Origin: an uncultured Bacteroidia bacterium
Lineage (GTDB): Bacteria > Bacteroidota > Bacteroidia > Bacteroidales > UBA932
NCBI GenBank assembly: GCA_902782225.1
Contig: CACZMF010000015.1
Location: forward strand, 1 to 64,000
Direction of reading: 5' to 3'
DNA: 64,000 nt
Part shown: positions 43,678 through 51,736 of the stretch, piece by piece
How positions within the stretch are numbered: position 1 is the first letter of the stretch
How the letters are laid out: each line of letters starts with the position of its first letter
Notes under the pieces: generated by a model
Told to the model about the DNA's origin: nothing
Database searches by the model: none
The model's input: only the letters and a program-made list of their open reading frames with translations
Position numbers and translations under genes: made by a program

Positions 43678-45882
43678 TTAGTTGCCGAGGACGATGTTTT
43701 CGAAGACAAGGCCGGTCTCCCACTTGAGGTCGACGCTCAGACCGAGGGAGATCTGCGTGGAACGCAGGTCAGGCACGGTGCTGTAGGCGCTCTGGAGAGA
43801 TTCTGCGCCGATCACAAAGTTGGCGGTGGTCATGAAGTCCTGGATGAACACGCGGCGCTCCTTGAGGGTGCTTCCGTCCGTCTGGAAAGGAGGCAGGGCC
43901 TGGAGACCGTCGGTGGGCCAGGTGACACCTGTGCTGCGGTCGGTGGTGCAGTCTTTACCTGCGTCGGGATCGAGCTTGCCGATGATGTAGAAGATACCGC
44001 CGTTGCGGACGATGTTGTGCTTGCCCCAAAAGTCCTGTCCGGAGTTGTTCTGGAACTCGAGGCACACATAGACATCGTTCTGCTTGCCGCCGCGCTTGCT
44101 CTCGTTCCAGTTGTCCCAGACGAGGGTGTAGTTGTCGGCGCTGGTGCCGGAAGCGGGGATGGAGTTGCTGGCAAGGGCCTTGTCGTAGATGGCCTGGTTG
44201 TAGGTAGAACCTGCGACGGGGAGGAAGTCCCAACCCACGGTGGTGGGCATGCCGCCGATAAGGATACCGGTCAGCTTGAAGGTGTTGTCGGAGACGGTGA
44301 TCTGTGCGTTGGGCTCGTCGGTGGCTGCAAGGGCAGGATTCTTGGCGGCCTGGATAGCGTGGTTGTTATCCTCGAGCACGGCTGCACCGTACTTGACATT
44401 GCTCTTGAACAGGGCGGTACCGTAGTTGATGTTGTACTGCATTGCAACGCTGCGGGTGGTGGAGACCACGTGGGAAGCCTTCTCCCAGTTCTTTGCGGTC
44501 CAGCTGGCATCGGCATCCCAGTTGGCTACGCCCTGGGGATACTCGGGCTCGGTGACGGCCTCGTTGGTCACGCGGATGGGAGAGTTGCCGAAATACACGA
44601 GCTCGGCGGGATAGTAGACATTGTAGCAGGAAGTGGCACCCACGGCGTCGAACATCTGCACGTTGCCGACGTAGCTCCAGATGATGGTGCCGGGAGTGGT
44701 GACCTGGCCGTCGGTGTCGGTGGACTTGGTGGTGGTCACGGCGAGCTGGGAGCAACCGGCAGGCAGGTTGAAAGCGATCATAGGATACTGGTCGAGCTCG
44801 GAACCGGTGCTGCCCACAAGGGTGATCTGGTCCACAGCGCCGGTGTAGCCGAGCGTGGAGCTCATGATGTTGGCCTTGGTCTTCCAGTTCAGGGAAGGAG
44901 CGGTGCCCTCGAGGGCGACGTTGATACGACGTGCGATTTCTTCAGCAACAGCCTTTGCCACGGCTTCGTGGATATCGGTGGGGGCCTGGGCGTGGATCTT
45001 GTTCATGATGACCAGGAGGTCGCCGAGGGTACGGGCGACTGCAGGGCCGGAACCGGCACGGACTTCACCGGGGTTGATGGTGGCAAGCGTTGAAAGCTCC
45101 TCGCCGAGGATCTCACCGATGGAGCACATCAGAGAGCCGTCGAGGGGGGACTTCGTGGCACGCTGGATCACGCCGGCGTCGGAAATGGTCACATAGTGTG
45201 CCCAGGACAGGGTAGCGTGAACGGTGGTGGACTCGTGGGTCACGTCAGCATCGATGCTGGAATTCATGATGTAGTTGAGCACGGCAGCGATGAGGTCGCC
45301 ATACTGGCGGTATTTTGCGCTGAAGCCGGAGGAGTTGATGTCTACGATGCGGGAGAGGGCGAAGTCATACTGGGTAAGGTCGGTTGCGTTTGAATTGGTG
45401 ACCTTGGGCAGATAGTCGATCTTGCCCTGGGCGAAGTCGGCATTCTCACCGCTCTTGGGGGCCTTTCCGTAGAACATGAGGGTGTTGGTCTCGGTGGGGA
45501 GGGCAAGCTCGATGATACGGTGGCTCTTGGACTGGTCGGTGGTCGCGTCAGTGTTGGTCATGACGTGGCCAAGGGAATAGTTCTTGTTGGCGGAGGAGGC
45601 AGCGGTGATGTACTTGCCGTCTGCAACGGGAGCATTGCGAAGGAAGCTGAGCAGCCTTGCATCGGTGATGCCGCGGAAAGCGTCGGTAGCGGTGGCCTGG
45701 GTGTTGGCGGATGTCTGCTTGGTCATCGGAGAATTCGCAGTAGACACGCTGAACACGAAGCTGGTGGCAACTTCGCCGGTAGCAGGGTTGTAGTTGGGGT
45801 TGACCGACTCCTTCGGGGAGCAGGCAACCGCGCCCGCAAGTGCTATCGCACCCACGAGGACAATTTTGATTGAATTACGCAT
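43678..45882 (-). CDS. Module A first and probable major fimbrial subunit, 734 aa
   Basis: A lipoprotein (MRNSIKIVLVGAIALAGAVAC, lipobox cysteine 21) with SPMTKQTSA near residue 53 and DAFRGITDARLLSF after it. The MFYGKAP motif lies near residue 138. The C-terminus (STQISLGLSVDLKWETG) is nearly the same as that of 57731-59890 (STQMSLGLSVDLKWHSG). It is the promoter-proximal gene of module A, as expected for a major subunit. A TATCTTTG promoter with a 13-bp T tract lies about 65 bp upstream and a hairpin follows the stop, which may favour its expression over downstream genes. Confidence 0.75.
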   Translation of the reverse strand: MRNSIKIVLVGAIALAGAVACSPKESVNPNYNPATGEVATSFVFSVSTANSPMTKQTSANTQATATDAFRGITDARLLSFLRNAPVADGKYITAASSANKNYSLGHVMTNTDATTDQSKSHRIIELALPTETNTLMFYGKAPKSGENADFAQGKIDYLPKVTNSNATDLTQYDFALSRIVDINSSGFSAKYRQYGDLIAAVLNYIMNSSIDADVTHESTTVHATLSWAHYVTISDAGVIQRATKSPLDGSLMCSIGEILGEELSTLATINPGEVRAGSGPAVARTLGDLLVIMNKIHAQAPTDIHEAVAKAVAEEIARRINVALEGTAPSLNWKTKANIMSSTLGYTGAVDQITLVGSTGSELDQYPMIAFNLPAGCSQLAVTTTKSTDTDGQVTTPGTIIWSYVGNVQMFDAVGATSCYNVYYPAELVYFGNSPIRVTNEAVTEPEYPQGVANWDADASWTAKNWEKASHVVSTTRSVAMQYNINYGTALFKSNVKYGAAVLEDNNHAIQAAKNPALAATDEPNAQITVSDNTFKLTGILIGGMPTTVGWDFLPVAGSTYNQAIYDKALASNSIPASGTSADNYTLVWDNWNESKRGGKQNDVYVCLEFQNNSGQDFWGKHNIVRNGGIFYIIGKLDPDAGKDCTTDRSTGVTWPTDGLQALPPFQTDGSTLKERRVFIQDFMTTANFVIGAESLQSAYSTVPDLRSTQISLGLSVDLKWETGLVFENIVLGN

Positions 45883-45944
45883 ATTTATTTGGTAAATAGA
45901 TAATTATCAATGGTTATACACTAAATATCCAAGTTAACAAAGGA

Positions 45945-45971
45945 CAAAGATAAAAAAAAAAAAACAAAAAA
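45945..45971 (-). promoter_or_regulatory. Module A promoter with homopolymer tract
   Basis: On the minus strand TATCTTTG (complement of 45945-45952) is preceded directly by a 13-T run (45952-45964) and TTTTTTG (45965-45971). The homopolymer lies in the spacer upstream of the -7 box, where slippage would change promoter spacing. Confidence 0.6.
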
Positions 45972-46087
45972 CCTCATTGTACGCGCGTAAAAGTGGGTTT
46001 TTTCCAATTTTCTTTTCCGCCCGCACCCCGACCCTTCGGGAAGATAATCGGCGAATTCTTTCCCAATCGGCAGGAAAATCGGCCATG

Positions 46088-46116
46088 CTGACTGATAATT
46101 GCCCAAAATCCGTCAG
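46088..46116. repeat. Palindromic REP-like element, copy 1
   Basis: CTGACTGAT...ATCCGTCAG, an imperfect inverted repeat with an AATTGCCCAAA-type loop. It matches two elements on the other side of the ORF6N gene (47368-47396 and 47419-47447). Confidence 0.7.
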
Positions 46117-46166
46117 GAATCGGCAGCTATTGCGGAAAGGATATCTCATTTCGCCACATTTTTACG

Positions 46167-46182
46167 ATTCTTTCGAAAGAAT
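46167..46182. promoter_or_regulatory. Perfect 16-bp palindrome upstream of the ORF6N gene
   Basis: ATTCTTTCGAAAGAAT is a perfect palindrome between the divergent module A and ORF6N promoters. Operators for dimeric repressors have this form, but no cognate protein is identified. The rest of 45965-46228 shows only short AT-rich stretches and AATCGGC repeats. Confidence 0.35.
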
Positions 46183-46228
46183 TCGCAAAATCTGCACTGA
46201 GGGTGTTGCGCAGGCCATTGTGTTTACA

Positions 46229-46236
46229 TAGCTTTG
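46229..46236 (+). promoter_or_regulatory. Promoter of the ORF6N gene
   Basis: TAGCTTTG matches TAnnTTTG and lies about 60 bp before the ATG at 46298; a TTG 10-12 bp upstream is a weak -33 candidate. Confidence 0.5.
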
Positions 46237-46297
46237 CGTCGAGACTTGGACTTTACACAAGTATGCGGGCATTCCTATAACCAACAACTTAGACAAT

Positions 46298-47233
46298 ATG
46301 GTGAAACCTGATCAGATAACTGGAGGACAAAAGATTATCGCCAATAGTTACAATCTAACGCAAAACGATGTAGAGGGTTTAATCTTTCTACTTCGTGACA
46401 AACATGTTATCCTTGATAGAGATTTAGCTAAATTATATGGCACGGAGACGAAGCGGCTTAATGAGCAAGTACGGCGTAACCCGGGCAGGTTCCCTGATGA
46501 ATTCGTGGTCCAGTTGACAAAAGAAGAATGGCTCTCTTTAAGGTCGCAAAATGCGACCTTAAACGGCAGAGGACGGCACCCAAAGTACTTGCCATATGCA
46601 TTTACAGAGTATGGAGTCATTATGGCGGCTGCGGTCTTGAAGACTGAAATTGCCGACAAAGTCAGTGTTACAATTGTGAGAGCGTTCGTCGCGATGCGGC
46701 GTTTTATGCTGACCAATGCTCAAGTATTTCAACGTCTTGACAGAATAGAATACAAACAATTGGAAACGGACCAAAAGATAGATCAAGTTTTCGCCAAACT
46801 GGAAGAGAAAACAGAGAGCAATAACCAGTGCATCTTCTTTGATGGTCAGATTTATGACGCATATGAGTTTATCTGTGACTTGATCAGGCGCGCCACCAAA
46901 AGGATTGTATTGATTGACAACTATGTGGATGATTCAGTATTGACCATGCTGGACAAGAGGGGCGCTGGAGTTGAAGCTACGATATATACAAAAGAGGTTG
47001 GGAATCAGTTTGAACTGGATCTTGAGAAACATAATGCCCAATATGCGGCTATCCCTGTTTTTGTATTTAGAAAAACTCACGACCGGTTCCTAATCATAGA
47101 TGATAAAGTTTATCATGTAGGAGCGTCGCTAAAAGACCTTGGGAAGAAATGGTTTGCCGTCTCCCTCATGGAAGCGCAAGATGCCGGCGCGATTATTTCA
47201 CGGCTGGAAGCGGAAGCGACAAGCTTTAAGTAG
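46298..47233 (+). CDS. ORF6N-domain DNA-binding protein with PLD-like C-terminus
   Basis: A 311-residue cytoplasmic protein. Residues ~25-115 match ORF6N (LRDKHVILDRDLAKLYGTETKRLNEQVRRN, FPDEFVVQLTKEEW, YAFTEYGVIMAAAVL), a phage-associated DNA-binding domain. Residues ~170-300 resemble a phospholipase-D-like fold (KRIVLIDNYVDDSVLTML, KTHDRFLIIDDKVYHVGASLKDLG), with HDRF in place of the usual HxK. Its DNA is more AT-rich than that of its neighbours, it lies on the opposite strand between the two fimbrial modules, and it is flanked by palindromic repeats. This suggests acquisition by transfer. Its role is unknown; such genes are frequent singletons in Bacteroidota. Confidence 0.82.
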   Translation: MVKPDQITGGQKIIANSYNLTQNDVEGLIFLLRDKHVILDRDLAKLYGTETKRLNEQVRRNPGRFPDEFVVQLTKEEWLSLRSQNATLNGRGRHPKYLPYAFTEYGVIMAAAVLKTEIADKVSVTIVRAFVAMRRFMLTNAQVFQRLDRIEYKQLETDQKIDQVFAKLEEKTESNNQCIFFDGQIYDAYEFICDLIRRATKRIVLIDNYVDDSVLTMLDKRGAGVEATIYTKEVGNQFELDLEKHNAQYAAIPVFVFRKTHDRFLIIDDKVYHVGASLKDLGKKWFAVSLMEAQDAGAIISRLEAEATSFK

Positions 47234-47274
47234 ATTATTTCACGGCTGGAAGCGGAAGCGACAAGCTTTAAGTA
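47191..47274 (+). repeat. 42-bp tandem duplication over the ORF6N stop codon
   Basis: The 42 bp from 47191 to 47232 recur exactly at 47233-47274. The unit encodes the last 14 residues of the ORF6N protein and the first two bases of its stop codon. The second copy lies beyond the TAG at 47231-47233, so it is untranslated. Confidence 0.95.
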
Positions 47275-47367
47275 GATCCTGGCAAGGCCAGCAATCCCAT
47301 CGAAGTTTGGTTTGATATTCTGCAAAATAGTCGAAACCATTCCCTTTTGAAGGAAATAGTAGCCATT

Positions 47368-47396
47368 CTGACGGGAAATCGCCAAAAATCCGTCAG
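47368..47396. repeat. Palindromic REP-like element, copy 2
   Basis: CTGACGG...CCGTCAG with a 15-nt loop GAAATCGCCAAAAAT. It is followed by GAAGCCGG as in copy 3, 51 bp downstream. Confidence 0.8.
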
Positions 47397-47418
47397 GAAG
47401 CCGGGAAAAACACCCGTT

Positions 47419-47447
47419 CTGACGGAAAATCGCCCACAATCCGTCAG
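47419..47447. repeat. Palindromic REP-like element, copy 3
   Basis: CTGACGG...CCGTCAG with loop AAAATCGCCCACAAT. It has the same stem as copy 2 and the same following GAAGCCG. With copy 1 these bracket the ORF6N gene. Confidence 0.8.
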
Positions 47448-47585
47448 GAAGCCGTGGCGCCTACCTGCGGCGGTGGCTCTTGGCCTTTGGGCAATGCGGC
47501 GGGACCAGCCGGGGGCCAGCCAAAATGGCCGGGCTGGCGGCCCGGGGGAATAAAATCAGTGGCGGCGTTTAAGGGAATGGCAGGA

Positions 47586-49250
47586 TTATTCAGTGTACTC
47601 CACCACGGTCCAACCACTGGGGATGCCGTTTGGGTCGCGAGGATAATCCACACCAGGCGCCTTGTAGAACGTGCCTTTGCTCGGAACACCCGACATCCAT
47701 TCATTTAGACAACGTGTCGCTGAGATATCAGTTGCCAGACATATAATGGTCGTAACACCGGATTGAGAAAACATCTGCCTGTAGCACTCTGTAACCAGAG
47801 TTTTAGCCGGCAGGATGGGGGCCGTTTTCACCTTGGTGCACTGCCTTAACAATTCCCGATAGCAGTCCTGGGTGAGTGTCATTGCGGGCAATTCGATACC
47901 GCTCACATCAACCAGATTGGAACACTGGCGGAACATATTGTAGCAGCAACGGAAAGCAGTCCCTTCCACACGGAATCGCGGTGCACGCGTAAGCGACGTG
48001 CAGTTACGGAACATCTGCATATAGCATTGACTTGCCAATTGCGTCACCGGGAGAATCAGCGGGTTGTCCGGATGAATGTCGATATAAGTGACTGCAGTAT
48101 TTGATCCTTTGGAAAACGCTCCGTGGAAGGCGCTCTCGGAAAGATTATCCTTGTCTGCGAGCAGGCTCATGATATTCCCGGAGATATAGCACTTTTTATT
48201 CGCCTCAAAGATGGGATTGGTAGATGGCGTTCCATACTGATCGCCACTGGAGTTTTTATAATTCGTCCGGTTCCCCTTTATCCATGCGGCTTCACCCGCA
48301 TTCAGGGTGAACTGAGCGGAATAAGGAATCCACGTATCCCCGTAATCCACGCTGTACTGGATGCCGTCGTAGTTGAACTTGATGGTGGTGCCATTTGAAA
48401 TTGCAGTGATGCAGAAACCATCATACGAATACGTATAACGGGAAATCGTGTAATAGGTATTGGCGGCAAGGGTCTGGTCGGCAACCGTGAAATCTTTCGA
48501 CTGATCCGTGTTCTCGGCATCCGTCCACTCGATGACCAGTTTGGCATTTTCCAGCGACACGCCGCCGCCCAGGAAGGCGAAAACAAAAGGAAGCTTGCCG
48601 GCCTGGGTCACCGCAACGCTCACCTCCCGAAGAGGGACGCTGCCGTTAAGCAGCCTGGCCGTGATCACGCGGCCCACCGGCGCCTGACCCGGCGTCATAT
48701 TGACGGAGCAACGCAAAAAACTGGACTGCTGCTGAAGGGTGAAACTGCCATCCATCAAATGACCGGAACCGGTAAAATGACTCAAACGGCTGACGGCATC
48801 CTCAAGGGACGGGGCCCAAGTATCAAGTCCATAACTGCCTGCGGAAACGGCGTCCACTTTCCCGTCCGTCACGGTGTGCAAATCATCCGTCCCGCTCACA
48901 AGCACCAGATTCACAGGCGGATCGGGATCACGGGGAAGGGTGCCGACATAGGTAAGGATGCCAGCAAAACTGGCCTCGTGTTTCCCTACGTCACCGGCAT
49001 CTTCCATATCCAGGAAACCATACAGCGTGCCGTCCTCACTTTCCAGATACACTCTGTCTCCGTTTGCATACTTATACACCATACCTTCCCCAAGGGTAGC
49101 CCTGGTGTCCACATCCGTGCGGATGGAAGCCCGATAATGCACGGTCTGCACTTCAGGGACAGGGGAAATGGTCTCCACATCTTTATTACAGGCCACCATC
49201 AGAGACAAAACCATCCATAGCAGCATCTTTGTAACTGTCATCTTACTCAT
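47586..49250 (-). CDS. Module B BspA-like repeat adhesin, 554 aa
   Basis: A lipoprotein (lipobox SLMVAC, cysteine 21). The N-terminal half is fimbrillin-like, with DTRATLGEGMVYKYANGDRV near residue 53. The C-terminal part, from about residue 400, has repeats of the form CYxxMFRxCxxLxxAP: YMQMFRNCTSLTRAP, YNMFRQCSNLVDV, YRELLRQCTKVKTAP and YRQMFSQSGV. These match BspA/DUF285-type leucine-rich repeats used for binding host proteins. It is the last gene of module B (start overlaps the upstream stop, ATGA) and has no partner in module A. A tip adhesin role is inferred. Confidence 0.72.
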   Translation of the reverse strand: MSKMTVTKMLLWMVLSLMVACNKDVETISPVPEVQTVHYRASIRTDVDTRATLGEGMVYKYANGDRVYLESEDGTLYGFLDMEDAGDVGKHEASFAGILTYVGTLPRDPDPPVNLVLVSGTDDLHTVTDGKVDAVSAGSYGLDTWAPSLEDAVSRLSHFTGSGHLMDGSFTLQQQSSFLRCSVNMTPGQAPVGRVITARLLNGSVPLREVSVAVTQAGKLPFVFAFLGGGVSLENAKLVIEWTDAENTDQSKDFTVADQTLAANTYYTISRYTYSYDGFCITAISNGTTIKFNYDGIQYSVDYGDTWIPYSAQFTLNAGEAAWIKGNRTNYKNSSGDQYGTPSTNPIFEANKKCYISGNIMSLLADKDNLSESAFHGAFSKGSNTAVTYIDIHPDNPLILPVTQLASQCYMQMFRNCTSLTRAPRFRVEGTAFRCCYNMFRQCSNLVDVSGIELPAMTLTQDCYRELLRQCTKVKTAPILPAKTLVTECYRQMFSQSGVTTIICLATDISATRCLNEWMSGVPSKGTFYKAPGVDYPRDPNGIPSGWTVVEYTE

Positions 49251-51736
49251 AGTTCGCCTCCGTTGTTAAGATTACCGCCCAAGTCTATGTCGCCGCGGCC
49301 TACCAGGGCATTGATGAAGGAAACGCTCACCGGATTGAAATACTCATTGGACACCCGGATAGTGGTAGCGCTGTCGGTCCGGGTGGTCAGGAAATAGCAG
49401 AAGAATGTGCGGGACCCCCCGCTTGCGGCCAGTGCCGAGTAATCACTCCAGCTGAGCGTCCTGGTGAAGCGCCCTGAAGACACAGGCATATCGATTCCCT
49501 TCGACGTGTCGGTGGCGAGAGTCGGATCATCCGGTTCGAGAGTGAAGACAAGCGGGAACATGGATTGCGGCATCCCGTCAGGAATGGTTATCCCCACGGT
49601 GACGGGAGCACCGACGACGTCAGGGACAGGGTCTGTGCACGTGGCCGTGAGTGGCTGCGTGTTGACGAACGATGCGCTGCCCTTGTGGAAGTATTCGTTG
49701 TAGACCCATATTGCGGTAGCACTACTCGCCTGGGTGGACTTGAAATAGCAGTAGAACGTGCGCTGCCCTTCGCTGGCAGCCAGATTCGAGAACTCCTCCC
49801 AGGTGAGCGTCCTGGTGTAGAAGAATGCGGGCGTGTCTTTGTACGTCGATTCCGTGGTGGCTATCGAACGGCCGGAGCCTACGGGCAGGTTGATGTCATA
49901 GGAAGTGTCCGGGGTGAGCGTTCCGGCCTCGGGCTCTACGATGAAGTCCAGCGGGAACATGGATTCCGGAAGCTCAGACGGGATGGTGACGGCCACGGTA
50001 ATCGGCGTGCCGGTGACCGGCCACACACGGTCCGCGCACGTGACGATCAGCGGCTGCTTCTTCTGAAGCGTGATTTCCACCTCCCTGTAGAGGCGCAGGT
50101 CCTGATGGTTGCCGGGGTTGTGGCCGGTGATCTTGATCTTCTGGGTCTTGGTCTCGTCCAGCGGCTCCACGGTGTTGAACCGGATGGTCCGGATTCCTTC
50201 CACCCCGCCCACGGTGGCGGCCTCGGGGAAGAAGAAGCCCCTGGTGGGCACACGGTTGCCGTTGCCGTCATAGAGGATGAGGATGTCGTCGGAGCCGTCG
50301 GTCATCGGCTCCAGCTCCACCCTCACGGCGGCGGTGTTGAGGTTGGGCGCGTCCGAATACACGTCGTTGAAGAAACGTGCATACAGTTCGTAGAAGTAAC
50401 CTTCATCCGCCGGGCCGCTGTAGGTCCTGGTCATGAAAGGCTCCACCACCAGGCGGGTGGTGCCATTGGAAATGTCGGAAAGGCGGCGCATCGACACGTC
50501 GGCCGATATATCCTCGGCGCCGGAAGACACTGCCGCGAGTTCCGGGGTGTGCACTCCTTCGGAGGAGATTCGGTGCAGTTCGATTTTGTAGCGGAAATTC
50601 CTGTAGATGGGGTAATACCGGGAGACGGTCTGCGTGCCTTCCACTTTCGATTCCATCAGGTCGAGACGATAGTAGTAGTAGTTGTCCTCGTTGTTGAATT
50701 TACCGCACACGATGATGAACGTGGGCCCGATATGGTCATTCGGAACCCCGCGCTCATAAATATAGAATCCGCTTTCGGTGTCGTTCTCGTCGTAAAGCAG
50801 CACCCTGCCGTCGCTCGTGGAGGGATCTTCGAATTCGGAAGCCGGAGGAATGAAGGTGCTAAGGGCCACGCCTGCAGGCATATTGCCCGGGTAATTGATG
50901 TTGTCTTCCAACTGTTCGAAAGTGCTCTTCTCGTAGCCGCTGAACTGATATCCGGAGGGAGGGTTGAAGTCGAAGCGGTTCACCGCCACCGGCTCGTTGC
51001 TGCGGTAGGGCACCACAGAGCCACGTTCGGGATAGTAGATGACGGCGTAGCTGTGGAGCTTGAAATTCTCGGACGCGTTGCTGACCTGTATCTTGGCAAA
51101 GTTGCGGATGAGCGGGACGTACTGGAAGAATGCCAGGGTCGCGTCGTCAGGCATATAGCTTCCGTTCGGCAATTTTATGGGCTCCTGGGTGCCGGGGTCT
51201 ATCTTCGCCTTGATGTACGGCACATAGAGCTTCTGCCAGTAGGCCTGCTTGTTGTTGAAAGACAGCATATTGGGAAGGCTCTGGTAGGAGTAGGTTCCGG
51301 AAATCAGCTGGTTCTCGTCCACATTGCCCAGGATATGGATGGTGCGGCCGAAGTCGGAAATCTCGAGCTGGACGCTGAATGTGTAGAGAGTCGTGTGCCG
51401 GTCGCCTTCGGAAAGGGGATATTTATCCGCCGGAATTTCGGCATTCTCTTCTGTCCCAACCAGCGTTGCCTTCCTTATGTACTTGATACTCTGGCTTCCG
51501 CCGCAGACCACCAGATACATCATATCCGGATCGAGGTAGGGCGTGCCGGTGATGTCGCCGTCGCCGGTTGCCAGTGTCCTGGTGGCGGGAAGCACCGGGA
51601 TGTCAGGCACGGAGAAGGTGATGGTCACGGGGGCGCCTTCGAGCGAAGTGCCCACGGGGGCGCCGCCCTGCTCGAGCTCAGCAACGCAGGACACCGCCAG
51701 CAGGAGTGCGGTCAGGTATGCGGTCAGCCTTCTCAT
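49247..51736 (-). CDS. Module B fimbrial lipoprotein, 829 aa
   Basis: From the ATG complementary to 51734-51736 (overlapping the upstream stop) the protein opens MRRLTAYLTALLLAVSC, a lipoprotein signal. The longer frame to 51778 is rejected. VLPATRTLATGDGD follows near residue 50 and MMYLVVCGG shortly after. The fimbrillin-like body contains YPIYRNFRYKIELHRI near residue 370. The C-terminal part has two tandem Ig-like repeats, each with (P)VTVxIPxxxPxSMFPL(D/V)F and RTLxWxxxSxLAAS(E/G)GxRTF(Y/F)CYF. It corresponds in position to 34627-36903 of module A. Likely a minor subunit or tip stalk. Confidence 0.7.
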   Translation of the reverse strand: MRRLTAYLTALLLAVSCVAELEQGGAPVGTSLEGAPVTITFSVPDIPVLPATRTLATGDGDITGTPYLDPDMMYLVVCGGSQSIKYIRKATLVGTEENAEIPADKYPLSEGDRHTTLYTFSVQLEISDFGRTIHILGNVDENQLISGTYSYQSLPNMLSFNNKQAYWQKLYVPYIKAKIDPGTQEPIKLPNGSYMPDDATLAFFQYVPLIRNFAKIQVSNASENFKLHSYAVIYYPERGSVVPYRSNEPVAVNRFDFNPPSGYQFSGYEKSTFEQLEDNINYPGNMPAGVALSTFIPPASEFEDPSTSDGRVLLYDENDTESGFYIYERGVPNDHIGPTFIIVCGKFNNEDNYYYYRLDLMESKVEGTQTVSRYYPIYRNFRYKIELHRISSEGVHTPELAAVSSGAEDISADVSMRRLSDISNGTTRLVVEPFMTRTYSGPADEGYFYELYARFFNDVYSDAPNLNTAAVRVELEPMTDGSDDILILYDGNGNRVPTRGFFFPEAATVGGVEGIRTIRFNTVEPLDETKTQKIKITGHNPGNHQDLRLYREVEITLQKKQPLIVTCADRVWPVTGTPITVAVTIPSELPESMFPLDFIVEPEAGTLTPDTSYDINLPVGSGRSIATTESTYKDTPAFFYTRTLTWEEFSNLAASEGQRTFYCYFKSTQASSATAIWVYNEYFHKGSASFVNTQPLTATCTDPVPDVVGAPVTVGITIPDGMPQSMFPLVFTLEPDDPTLATDTSKGIDMPVSSGRFTRTLSWSDYSALAASGGSRTFFCYFLTTRTDSATTIRVSNEYFNPVSVSFINALVGRGDIDLGGNLNNGGEL

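Larger units (their letters stand above)
47275..47585. other. Intergenic region between convergent ORF6N and BspA-like genes
   Basis: About 310 bp without a gene. It holds the two palindromic elements at 47368-47396 and 47419-47447, and a GC-rich stretch (about 47500-47550) able to form a GCCAGCC/GGCTGGC stem without a T-tract. That stem may end the module B transcript, but this is weak. Confidence 0.5.

Noticed and set aside
47368-47447. Possible CRISPR or integrase attachment sites in the palindromic repeats
   Set aside because: Only two nearby copies with a 22-bp gap and one distant copy, with no integrase or cas gene in the window.
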